64,000 bases of DNA from BOKV01 sp041987205 (GTDB lineage Bacteria > Pseudomonadota > Alphaproteobacteria > Rhizobiales > Rhizobiaceae): assembly GCA_041987205.1 (NCBI GenBank), contig JBHIWX010000002.1, forward strand, positions 44,614 to 108,613. The letters are read 5' to 3'. The position numbers and the translations under genes were made by a program. Shown here one piece after another: positions 52,322 through 59,858 of this stretch. Position 1 is the stretch's first letter; every line of letters starts with the position of its first letter. The notes under the pieces were generated by a model. It saw nothing but the letters and a program-made list of their open reading frames with translations, searched no databases and was not told the origin of the DNA.

Positions 52322-52717
52322 ATGAATATCGGGATGGCCGCCGAGCAGGCGAATTTGCCGGCCAAGACGATCCGCTATTACGAGGATATCGCGCTCGTCA
52401 AGCCGGCGCGGCTGAACAATGGCTACCGCGAATATTCGCAGAACGATGTCCACCGGCTGCGCTTTCTCCAGCGTGCGCGCAGCCTTGGCTTCACCATCGA
52501 GGAGTGCCGGACCCTCTTGTCGCTCTATGACGACAAGAGCCGGGCCAGTGCGGACGTCAAGGTGGTTGCACTCGGCAAGATCGACGAGATCGACCAGAAG
52601 ATCGGCGAGTTGCAGTCCTTGCGCGCGACGCTTTCCGCGCTGGTGCGCCATTGCCATGGCGACGATCGGCCGGACTGCCCGATCATCGACGATCTGGCCG
52701 GAAGGAATGACCAGTGA
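52322..52717 (+). CDS. cueR: Copper-responsive MerR-family activator CueR
   Basis: 131 aa. The N-terminal MerR winged HTH (MNIGMAAEQANLPAKTIRYYEDIALVKPAR) is followed by a dimerisation helix and a metal loop C111-H-G-D-D-R-P-D-C119-P-I-I-D-D-L. The two Cys match C112 and C120 of E. coli CueR, and a Ser (S76) marks the monovalent-metal class. Binds the 19-bp-spacer promoter at 49833-49863 and turns on copA in the presence of Cu(I). Lies 49 bases after copA, so it is autoregulated. ATGA overlap with the next gene. Confidence 0.95.
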   Translation: MNIGMAAEQANLPAKTIRYYEDIALVKPARLNNGYREYSQNDVHRLRFLQRARSLGFTIEECRTLLSLYDDKSRASADVKVVALGKIDEIDQKIGELQSLRATLSALVRHCHGDDRPDCPIIDDLAGRNDQ

Positions 52718-53127
52718 AACGGCAATGGGTGCTTGCGGTCGTCGCCATTCTGGTCGTCGGGGCGATCGTCTGGCGCTTCTATCCGCAGAAGGCAGCGCCC
52801 GGCGAGGGGGCGCCCATCGTCGAGGTGACGGTTCCCGAACTCGGCACGCAGGCGCTGGCCGGCAAGGCGGCATTCGACGCGAACTGCGCATCCTGCCATG
52901 GCGCCAATGCCGCCGGGCAGGATGGCGTGGCCCCGCCGCTGGTCCACATCATCTACGAGCCCAACCATCACGGCGACCAGGCCTTCCTTCTCGCCGCGAA
53001 GCAGGGGGTCCGCGCGCATCACTGGCCGTTCGGCGACATGCCGCCCGTCGAGGGCGTATCGGAAGCCGAAGTCCAGCGGATCGTCGCCTATGTGAGAACG
53101 CTGCAACGCGCCAATGGAATCAATTGA
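52714..53127 (+). CDS. Membrane-anchored c-type cytochrome
   Basis: 137 aa. An uncleaved N-terminal helix (about 5-21, WVLAVVAILVVGAIVWRF) is followed by a class I cytochrome c domain with C58-A-S-C61-H62. The likely sixth ligand is the Met in FGDMPPVEGVSEAEV. It starts in a four-base overlap with cueR, so it is part of the copper-induced operon. It could pass electrons from Cu(I) oxidation or connect to a respiratory chain; this is inferred from context. Confidence 0.85.
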   Translation: MKRQWVLAVVAILVVGAIVWRFYPQKAAPGEGAPIVEVTVPELGTQALAGKAAFDANCASCHGANAAGQDGVAPPLVHIIYEPNHHGDQAFLLAAKQGVRAHHWPFGDMPPVEGVSEAEVQRIVAYVRTLQRANGIN

Positions 53128-53143
53128 GGAACAGGATCAGCCC

Positions 53144-53599
53144 ATGAAACTCAGAGCACTTGCCTTCGCCTCTCTTCTGGTTGCAGCAACGGGTGTAGGT
53201 GCGTTCGCCCATGGCGGCGCCACCGGCGTGGTGATGGAACGCATGGAACTCATGAAATCCATCCAGGATCACATGAAGACAGTGGGCGAGATGATCCAGG
53301 GAAAGCGTGCCTTCGAGCCTGCCGATGCGCAGGCTGCCGCCCAGGCCATCGCTGGCCATGCCGAACAGCTTCCGAATAAATTTCCCGAAGGCAGCATGGA
53401 CCGTCCGAGCGAGGCGCTGCCTTCGATCTGGCAGGACTGGGAGCGGTTTGTTTCGATCGCCGAAGAAATGAAGACCAGCGCGCTGTCGCTGGCGGACGCG
53501 GCCGGCTCCTCCACCGATGCGGGCACCTTGCGGCCCCATTTCGCAGCGGTCGGCAAGACCTGCGCGGCCTGCCACGAAGGGTTCCGCAAGGCAAACTGA
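53144..53599 (+). CDS. Cytochrome c' / c556-type protein
   Basis: 151 aa from ATG 53144. Signal peptide cut after AFA (about residue 22). A four-helix-bundle class II cytochrome with the haem site near the C-terminus, C140-A-A-C143-H144-E-G-F-R-K, the standard ending of cytochromes c' and c556. Other landmarks: RMELMKSIQDHMKTVGEMI and LPSIWQDWERF. Functions in the family include NO binding and electron transfer. Last gene of the copA-cueR operon by spacing; the tie to copper is by position. Confidence 0.88.
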   Translation: MKLRALAFASLLVAATGVGAFAHGGATGVVMERMELMKSIQDHMKTVGEMIQGKRAFEPADAQAAAQAIAGHAEQLPNKFPEGSMDRPSEALPSIWQDWERFVSIAEEMKTSALSLADAAGSSTDAGTLRPHFAAVGKTCAACHEGFRKAN

Positions 53600-53643
53600 G
53601 GCGGGGCGGACCGGTTCGAAATCGAAACCAGTCGCCTTGCTGG

Positions 53644-54693
53644 TCAGGCCTTGCCCGAGCGTTCGGCGACCAGCACGGCGACGAATCGCGATTGCTCGAA
53701 ACTGCCGAGGATGATCACGATCATCGAAGTCATCGGGATGGCAAGGATGGCACCCGGCACGCCCCACAGGACCGTCCAGAACGACAGTGCGACGAGGACG
53801 ACGAACGGGCTGAGATTGAGTTCGCGGCCGATCCAGCGCGGCTCCAGTATGTTGCCGACATAGGCCTGCGCCGCGGTGAGCAGGACGGCGAGCAGCAATG
53901 TGGTCGAGAGCGACGCGAACTGGGCCAGCGACAGGATGACGGGTGCCATGACGCCCATCAGCGAACCGAAATAGGGGATGTAGTTCGCCAGCCCGATGAC
54001 GATCGCCCAGAACAGCGCGAAATCGACATCCATGAGCCACATGATCGCATAGGAAAGGCAGCCCAGCACGATGTTGATCAGCGTCTTGACGGTCAGGTAA
54101 TTGCCGATCCTGCGGTTTATCGTGGCAAGGATTTCCAGCACGCGCTCTGCCTGTTTCGGGTCGGTGAAGGCATGGCTGACCCTTTCGACGAAGGCGATCC
54201 GCTCGCCGAACAGGAAGGTTGCGTAGATCAGCACAAGAAACAGCATCGAGCCCATGCTGGTCAGTCCGCCCACGAACCATGCGAGGATGGTTCTGATGTC
54301 GATACGCTCCAGGGTCGCGGCGCGCACGTCCGCCCAGTTGGGGAGTTCATCGATCTTCCATGTGTCGGCCAGACGCGCCGCCAATTGCTCCAGATTCGAC
54401 TGGTAGGACGGCGCCAGATTGATCAGTTGCTGAACCGTTGCGGTCACCACCAGTGAAAGCCCGGCGAGCAACAGGGCGAACAGCAGAAAGATGAGCACAT
54501 GGATGGCCGTGCCGGGCAGAGACCGCAGGACCGGAATGTGCCGTAGCGCTGCGGACGCGCTGTTGACGATGTAGACGACGATCACGGAGATGACAATCGG
54601 CAGGATGATCGGCCGGCCGACATAGAGCAACCATCCGGATATCAGCGCGATCGCCAGAACCAGGGCAAGGTTCAGCAAGGGCGAACTTTTCAC
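53644..54693 (-). CDS. AI-2E family permease
   Basis: 349 aa with about eight TM helices in the AI-2E family (PF01594) order: N-terminal pair, long amphipathic region (SYQSNLEQLAARLADTWKID), then a C-terminal set with LANYIPYFGSLMGVMAPVIL and GNILEPRWIGRELNLSPFVVL, the most conserved stretches. Family members export small molecules, and some act as Na+/Li+-H+ antiporters or AI-2 exporters; the substrate cannot be told. Start overlaps the potassium-channel stop by four bases (ATGA), so they are coupled. Confidence 0.88.
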   Translation of the reverse strand: MKSSPLLNLALVLAIALISGWLLYVGRPIILPIVISVIVVYIVNSASAALRHIPVLRSLPGTAIHVLIFLLFALLLAGLSLVVTATVQQLINLAPSYQSNLEQLAARLADTWKIDELPNWADVRAATLERIDIRTILAWFVGGLTSMGSMLFLVLIYATFLFGERIAFVERVSHAFTDPKQAERVLEILATINRRIGNYLTVKTLINIVLGCLSYAIMWLMDVDFALFWAIVIGLANYIPYFGSLMGVMAPVILSLAQFASLSTTLLLAVLLTAAQAYVGNILEPRWIGRELNLSPFVVLVALSFWTVLWGVPGAILAIPMTSMIVIILGSFEQSRFVAVLVAERSGKA

Positions 54694-55139
54694 CGGCTGT
54701 CCTCCTCGCCTGATCCGGGTTTGCCGTCCTCGCCCGCGATATTGGCGGTGTCGCCGTTTTCAGCTTCCCGCTTGTGCATCTTGCGCGCCTTGCGATGCGC
54801 GAGCATGTCGTCAGCGATGAAGCGGACGAGCGCAACGAAAAGCCCCAGCCCCACCATGATGTACACGATGGTGAAAATCTTGCCGATGTCCGTCTTCGGC
54901 GAAAGATCGCCATAGCCGACGGTCGACAGGGTGATGATGCTGAAATAGAGCGAATCCAGCCAGCGCCAGCCTTCGACAGTCGAATAGAACACCGTTCCAG
55001 AAACCAGCAACATCACGATCAGGATCGATATGTTGCGAAACTCCGGATCGGAAAGGCTGCGCATCAGGGATCGAAACAGGCGGTAGACTGTCAGGAAAAA
55101 CGAGGCCATCGAATCCGCCACTTTCTTGTCCGCGCGCAT
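54690..55139 (-). CDS. Two-TM potassium channel
   Basis: 149 aa. Two TM helices (about 36-53 and 88-108) around a pore loop with the selectivity filter T73-V-G-Y-G-D78 preceded by TLS. This is the KcsA-like minimal architecture, expected to form a tetramer. The C-terminus is a charged cytoplasmic helix (RKARKMHKREAE). No RCK domain, so gating may depend on voltage or on this tail. Translation-coupled to the AI-2E permease gene downstream. Confidence 0.9.
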   Translation of the reverse strand: MRADKKVADSMASFFLTVYRLFRSLMRSLSDPEFRNISILIVMLLVSGTVFYSTVEGWRWLDSLYFSIITLSTVGYGDLSPKTDIGKIFTIVYIMVGLGLFVALVRFIADDMLAHRKARKMHKREAENGDTANIAGEDGKPGSGEEDSR

Positions 55140-55487
55140 CCGGCAATGGATGCCGCGCCAAACATTCTATCGTCGCAGGCGCGGCTGGTCGATGGCGGGT
55201 GTTCCAGAGCAATGGAGGCCGATTCCGCGGCGCTCGCGCAATTCGATCTGTTCCAACGATGCGCGGCTTGCGTGACTGTGGCTCGTCACCCGCTCACATG
55301 CCGAAAGCGCGGAAATGCCTGAAAAATGGTGGCCCCCGGAGGGCGACAAACTCTTGATTTTGTCAGTCCATAAGCGTTCGTCATATCGCTGATAGAACTG
55401 TGTTTTTATCTTCGTCGTATCCATCATTGATTGCAATCATCCGCATGCATTCCCGCTTACAAGTGGGAACGGAAGTGGGAATCGATC
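55140..55487. other. 348-base boundary region before the integrase remnant
   Basis: Gene-free. From about 55320 the sequence becomes more AT-rich. GTGGCCCCCGGAGGG near 55328-55342 recalls the 3' end of a tRNA but the T-loop consensus is absent. An 89-codon open frame on the minus strand lacks family character. Probable left edge of an inserted region. Confidence 0.5.
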
Positions 55488-55682
55488 ATGGCACGGGCAA
55501 TCAACAAACTGACAGCGACGGGTGTAACGGCGATCAGGTCCAAAGGCCGCTATTCGGACAGTGGCGGGCTGTACATTCGAGTCCCACCAGCACTGAACAA
55601 GGTATGGGTCTTCCGCCGGGGCAGGCATGGCACAGAGCGCAAAATCGGTATTGGTCCTTACCCTGCAGTCTGTCTTCAGTGA
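55488..55682 (+). pseudogene. Truncated phage-type integrase (N-terminal arm-binding domain only)
   Basis: 64 codons from ATG 55488. ARAINKLTATGVTAIRSKGRYSDSGGLYIRVPP, VWVFRRGRHGTERKIGIGPYPAV matches the DUF4102-type N-terminal arm-binding domain of tyrosine recombinases of the P4 family. The frame stops at 55682 just after GPYPAV, where full-length proteins continue for another 300 or more residues with the catalytic Arg, His and Tyr. None of these is found downstream. It marks the scar of an integrated element at the left edge of the polysaccharide island. Confidence 0.8.
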
Positions 55683-55687
55683 TTTTG

Positions 55688-55727
55688 AGCAGTTTCACAC
55701 CTGATGTAAATCAAGGCCGAAACTGCT
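55688..55727. repeat. Perfect 9-bp inverted repeat after the integrase fragment
   Basis: AGCAGTTTC (55688-55696) and GAAACTGCT (55719-55727) are separated by 22 bases. They start five bases after the truncated integrase frame. Could be the site of a recombination event, an IS end remnant or a regulatory dyad for the downstream glycosyltransferase gene. Confidence 0.5.
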
Positions 55728-55826
55728 TGGGGCAGGTAAATCTCTAGCGTTGATATGCCTGTCTCAACACGATGAGAGAACCACTTGCGAAGTCAGGAGT
55801 TCCTGCTTCTCCGGATTGCAAGCCTA

Positions 55827-56855
55827 ATGACTACCGCCAACAGCCTGCTTGCCGGCATCAGCGTGGTCGCCCCGCTCTTCAACGAGCGGGAAAACATTTA
55901 CGCGCTGCATGCTGAACTTACAGCAGCCTTGCAGACTCTCGGAAGGCCTTACGAGATACTCGTCGTCGATGACGGTTCACGAGACGGGAGCGTGGACGTC
56001 CTCAAGAAACTGGCAGTACAGGATGAGCACCTTCAGTTGGTCCTGTTCCGGCGCAATTTTGGTCAAACATCCGCATTTCGGGCCGGCATCGATCTGGCAA
56101 GCCATGAAATCGTAGTGACGATTGACAGCGATCTTCAGAACGATCCGGCCGACATCGGCAGGATGGTGGCACGGCTGGAAGAGGGATACGATCTCGTCCA
56201 CGGCTGGCGACAAGACCGCAAGGATGCGGCCTTCAGCCGAAAGCTGCCTTCGCGCGTGGCGAACTGGCTGATTTCCCGGGTGACACATTTCCCAATTCAT
56301 GATCTCGGCTGCACGCTTAAAGTCATGCGGCGTGACATTCTGGAGGAGGTGGATCTTTACGGTGACATGCACCGGTTCATACCCATTCTGCTCTACCAGC
56401 GCGGTGCGCGCTGCACCGAGATGGCAGTCCATCATCGCCCGAGGCTGGCCGGACAGACCAAATACGGGCTTTCGAGAACGCTGACCGTGTTGCTCGACCT
56501 GGTCACCGTGAAGTATTTCCTCGACCACGCCGCACATCCCATGGGCTTCTTCGGAAAAATCGGCGTCGGCGCGCTCGGCCTTTCGATGCTGGTGTTCGTT
56601 ACAACCGTCATCATGAAAGTGTTCTCCGGTATCGACATGACGGGCAATCCGTTACTGCTGATGAGCGTGCTTGCCTGCCTTGCCGGACTGCAGCTCCTGA
56701 GCATCGGCGTCATCGGGGAAGTGCTTGCGCGGATCTATTTCAGCACCGAGCACAAACGCCCTTATGCCATCCGCGAGACGGTGAACATCGGAGCAGACCG
56801 CCTGGGAGGATTGCGGCAAGCCGCACCCTTTGACGGTGATGGGCACGAAACATGA
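55827..56855 (+). CDS. GtrB/DPMS-type polyprenyl-phosphate glycosyltransferase
   Basis: 342 aa from ATG 55827. Family 2 fold with VVAPLFNERENI, VVDDGSRDGS and the metal motif D-S-D-L-Q-N-D-P, the marks of dolichol/undecaprenyl-phosphate sugar transferases. HDLGCTLKVMRR is typical of the GtrB/ArnC group. Two C-terminal TM helices (about 235-257 and 272-300) anchor it. It would charge undecaprenyl phosphate with a hexose on the cytoplasmic side for use by a membrane partner. That partner is probably the next gene, whose start overlaps this stop by four bases. Codon use is less GC-biased than in the core genes. Confidence 0.88.
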   Translation: MTTANSLLAGISVVAPLFNERENIYALHAELTAALQTLGRPYEILVVDDGSRDGSVDVLKKLAVQDEHLQLVLFRRNFGQTSAFRAGIDLASHEIVVTIDSDLQNDPADIGRMVARLEEGYDLVHGWRQDRKDAAFSRKLPSRVANWLISRVTHFPIHDLGCTLKVMRRDILEEVDLYGDMHRFIPILLYQRGARCTEMAVHHRPRLAGQTKYGLSRTLTVLLDLVTVKYFLDHAAHPMGFFGKIGVGALGLSMLVFVTTVIMKVFSGIDMTGNPLLLMSVLACLAGLQLLSIGVIGEVLARIYFSTEHKRPYAIRETVNIGADRLGGLRQAAPFDGDGHET

Positions 56856-58390
56856 CCAACAGGCAGCAGTCGATCGCTTTTCTTGGGAGCATTGTGGCGC
56901 TTCACCTGCTTCTTCGCGGCTATCATTTGACACAGCCACTGGTCGATGCGTTCAGCTGGCGCGAGGCGAGCACGGCAATGATCGCCGACAACCTGCCGCA
57001 GAACGGCTGGAACCTGTTTCTGCCCGAAGTCAACTGGACCGGTCCCGGCCCGAGCTACCAAGGTCGCGAATTTCAGCTTTTCACGCTTGTCGTCGCCTTG
57101 CTGCAGGAAGGTTTTGGCTGGCACGACTGGTATGGCCGCCTTGTTTCCATCATCATGTCACTTGGCACGCTGATCGCACTGCACAGGTTGACTGCGCGGG
57201 TATGGGACGAAACACATGCCCACGCGACTGCCTTGGTATATGCGCTGTTGCCCGGCGCGATCATGATCGACAGCTCAGCGCTGCCGGATGCCACGATGCT
57301 GGCTCTGACCGTTACTGGTGTCTGGTTATTCGTCCTGTACATCGACACCGGCCGCCGACAATTGCTGATCCTTGCTGCAGCAAGTTTCGCGCTCGGTGCC
57401 CTGACCAAGCTTCCGGGATTCTCGGTTGCGCTCGTGATCGCTTATCTCATCACCGTTATGGCCTTGCGAAGCGGTGTCCGAACCATCTCGCCTTCGCTCC
57501 TTGCCGCGCTTGCCGTGATCTGCGTCGTCTTTGCCTACTATGCCTGGGCGGTTCACGTGGGCAACAGCTACCCACCATATCACGTGGCAGGTAGTGGCTA
57601 CATATGGGACGTCGGGATTGGCGGATTCTGGAAATCTACTTTCTACTTGGAGGAACTCAAGGACATTGCGATCTTGTGGTACTACGGCTATCCGCTCGTC
57701 GTTCTTTTTCTGGTCGGATTGTGGTTCATGCCTCTACGTGGAGCGGACAACCCGGTCTCGTGGATTCCGCATGTCTGGCTGATATCCGTCGCCTTGCTGT
57801 ATCTGGTTGCGGCGCGTGAACTCACCGACAATCCGTGGAATCTTCATGTCTTTCATCCCGCGTTCGCCTGGTTCGGCGCCCGTGGCGCGCTGGTGTTGAC
57901 GACAATCGGTGCCAGGCGGACTTCGTGGATGGTTGCGGCACGAGCAGGTGCGCTGGCTATCATCGTGGTGTCGTTTTCGACGATCCCATTGACCCGCAGC
58001 ATGAAACAGCCTGTCGCCGAAAACAGCCGTCAGCTTGGTCTGGCAATCGCGGAACATGCCCGGCCAAGCGATCTCGTCATTACCGTAGCAGCGACAGTGG
58101 GTGACCCGATCGCAATCTACTACAGCCGTTTGCGAGGTTGGGTCTTTCCACCTGGCGGCGGACAGCGTGCTTGGTCCCTGTTCGTGGACGACGATGACGC
58201 CGCCATCGAGGAGTTCCAGACACTTCGTGCCCAAGGTGCAGACTGGTTCGGATACGTCAAGAATGCGCGCGATGCGAAGAAACGCCTGTTCACCGAACAC
58301 CACGCCGGTTTCCTGCACTATCTGGAAACCAGGGCGACACTCGTGGACGACGATTCGCGCTTTGCGCTGTACCGGTTGGCCAGAAGGTGA
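56852..58390 (+). CDS. GT39/ArnT-like polytopic glycosyltransferase
   Basis: 512 aa with about eleven TM helices. The first periplasmic loop has D-A-F-S-W-R-E-A-S, equivalent to the catalytic acidic site in GT83/GT39 enzymes such as ArnT, which take a sugar from undecaprenyl phosphate. A second conserved region is MIDSSALPDATMLALTVTGVW. The C-terminal 130 residues form a soluble domain. Acceptor (lipid A, polysaccharide or protein) is unknown. Overlap with the GtrB-like gene supports a two-step pathway: charge the lipid carrier, then transfer across the membrane. Confidence 0.8.
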   Translation: MTNRQQSIAFLGSIVALHLLLRGYHLTQPLVDAFSWREASTAMIADNLPQNGWNLFLPEVNWTGPGPSYQGREFQLFTLVVALLQEGFGWHDWYGRLVSIIMSLGTLIALHRLTARVWDETHAHATALVYALLPGAIMIDSSALPDATMLALTVTGVWLFVLYIDTGRRQLLILAAASFALGALTKLPGFSVALVIAYLITVMALRSGVRTISPSLLAALAVICVVFAYYAWAVHVGNSYPPYHVAGSGYIWDVGIGGFWKSTFYLEELKDIAILWYYGYPLVVLFLVGLWFMPLRGADNPVSWIPHVWLISVALLYLVAARELTDNPWNLHVFHPAFAWFGARGALVLTTIGARRTSWMVAARAGALAIIVVSFSTIPLTRSMKQPVAENSRQLGLAIAEHARPSDLVITVAATVGDPIAIYYSRLRGWVFPPGGGQRAWSLFVDDDDAAIEEFQTLRAQGADWFGYVKNARDAKKRLFTEHHAGFLHYLETRATLVDDDSRFALYRLARR

Positions 58391-58397
58391 GTATCAC

Positions 58398-59087
58398 CTA
58401 GTCGCAGTAGGACGGTTTGATCAGCAACCAGGGCGAGGAGCAGATGCTCCGGACCATCCGCTCGTTTGGTTGCAAGGGGTCGAGCTGCAAGTCCGGGACA
58501 CCTTTTCCGGTCTTGCGCCGATAACGCGGCGGCGGATTGGACTTCACATACGCCTTGACCCGCTCAAGCTGCGAACTGATCTGGTCGCCAGGATCGAACT
58601 TCGAGTATTCATGGCCACCGAGCGCCGGCCAGCGGCTGAAAACGTACCATTTCCCGTCGGGTGTTTCGCGTTGATAAACCAGCCCGTTAGCGGTTTTGTG
58701 CTCGAAACAGGTGAAATCGTCGGCGCTCCCCCCTGTACCGATCCAGCGCCCTCGCATGCACATCCTTCCGCCATCCATAAGAATCCAGACACCCTCGGCA
58801 TAGCTCGTCAGGCCCGATTCCTTCCGGGTGACGGCTACGAAGCGTCTGCCGGAAGATTTGAAATACGCACCGCCATCCTTCCAGACCCAAGTCTTGTTGG
58901 CATAGATTCGGAAAAGGTCGTCGATCGAGAGCGAAAATGCATGCTCTGTCGCAGCCTCGATGCTCGAATCTCGTCCGTCCTTGTGTATCGGGGCGGTCTC
59001 CTGGGCGCAGGACGGCCACGCGAGAAGGATGGAGATGGCTGCACTCGACAGCAATGAAAAGTTGACCGACCAACTCAAGCGACGCAT
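58398..59087 (-). CDS. Exported DUF995-like protein
   Basis: 229 aa from ATG 59087. A Sec signal peptide ends at CAQ (about residue 28). The mature part contains FSLSIDDLFRIYANKTWVWKDGGAYFKSSGRRFVAV, WILMDGGRMCMRGRW and FTCFEHKTANGLVYQ. These match DUF995 proteins, periplasmic proteins of rhizobia often near exopolysaccharide genes. The paired Cys could form a disulfide. The gene is convergent with the GT39-like gene. A perfect FNR/FixK box lies 86 bases upstream, suggesting low-oxygen control. Confidence 0.75.
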   Translation of the reverse strand: MRRLSWSVNFSLLSSAAISILLAWPSCAQETAPIHKDGRDSSIEAATEHAFSLSIDDLFRIYANKTWVWKDGGAYFKSSGRRFVAVTRKESGLTSYAEGVWILMDGGRMCMRGRWIGTGGSADDFTCFEHKTANGLVYQRETPDGKWYVFSRWPALGGHEYSKFDPGDQISSQLERVKAYVKSNPPPRYRRKTGKGVPDLQLDPLQPNERMVRSICSSPWLLIKPSYCD

Positions 59088-59438
59088 GCCACGGCCTTTT
59101 TCATGAAAGACAAGACAACGCCCCACAGACAAGTCTGTAACCCCAATATCGCATGAATTGCAGGCAAAGGTATTGATTTCTATCAATCAATTAGCCTTGC
59201 GCCATGTGTCTTCATTGCGTGCGGCAGGCAACATCAACGCAAGCGGAAAAAGAACTGCGTGCACCACGGCCATGGCAATTCTGCTTCACTGCGGAATTCA
59301 CGCAGCAATCAGGAATGTGGTGCAGCGTTTATGACCAAGTTCGCGTAACATCCCGCTCGATTATTGTAACAATCGAAACGGATTGGAGCGATCAGGCGAG
59401 TTGGTGCCCTAAAGTCGGCAGGCGTACGGAATGGAGCA
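59088..59438. other. 351-base gap upstream of the DUF995 gene
   Basis: Holds the FNR/FixK box (59173-59186) with a suitably placed -10 (GATATT near 59150). The remainder (59200-59438) is comparatively AT-rich, with short frames but no credible gene. Confidence 0.5.
59173..59186 (-). promoter_or_regulatory. Perfect FNR/FixK box (TTGAT-N4-ATCAA)
   Basis: TTGAT-TTCT-ATCAA on the plus strand; it lies in a slightly larger dyad, ATTGAT/ATCAAT. On the minus strand, 22 bases after the box, GATATT serves as -10, so the box would be centred at about -41.5, the class II activator position. The DUF995 start is 86 bases away. Confidence 0.75.
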
Positions 59439-59738
59439 TCAATACCGATTGATGCAAGTTCCCATTTTGCCAAATCCACTGGCGGAACAGACATAGGGTG
59501 AAGATACGTAAGACACGTTCACCAGTCGGGGAGTCCGTATCACGGTATTCTGCCGGACTCTGCGGCTGCGATACAGCTTCTTCACGATTGTAGCCCTGTA
59601 AATCTCGGCTTTCGTGTGGAGCGATGCATCTTCTGCAAAGGCCGAATTTGTCGGAAGCAGAAATGCTATCGACAGGGCCAAGGCTCCAAAGGTCGGGGTG
59701 CGCTGGCGTATGCGATATTCATGAGGTGAAAGGGTCAT
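59439..59738 (-). CDS. Small exported hypothetical protein
   Basis: 99 aa. A Sec signal peptide (FGALALSIAFLLPTNSAFA) ends at about residue 35 after a polar N-region; an inner start is possible. The mature part is short and basic: HTKAEIYRATIVKKLYRSRRVRQN, then YVSSPYVCSASGFGKMGTCINRY with two Cys near the C-terminus. I do not recognise the family. The gene stands alone between the DUF995 gene and galE on the same strand. Confidence 0.5.
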   Translation of the reverse strand: MTLSPHEYRIRQRTPTFGALALSIAFLLPTNSAFAEDASLHTKAEIYRATIVKKLYRSRRVRQNTVIRTPRLVNVSYVSSPYVCSASGFGKMGTCINRY

Positions 59739-59858
59739 GGCTTCGCCGTATTCGAGATTGAGAGAGAGCAGGCTAACGCCAAAATCCTAACAAGACTTCT
59801 AGCCAGCGACGAAAACTATCTTCTAATTGATTCCTGCACGCCTTGTAATTGAAACACG

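Noticed and set aside
55320..55400. Possible tRNA 3' end (GTGGCCCCCGGAGGG and following)
   Set aside because: No T-loop consensus, anticodon arm or matching 5' acceptor stem could be found, so at most a fragment or att remnant.
55167..55436. 89-codon minus-strand frame before the integrase fragment
   Set aside because: No ribosome site or recognisable protein; spans the composition change at the island edge.
59204..59452. 82-codon plus-strand frame between the DUF995 gene and the small exported protein
   Set aside because: No ribosome site, odd Cys/Trp-rich composition and location in an AT-rich regulatory gap.
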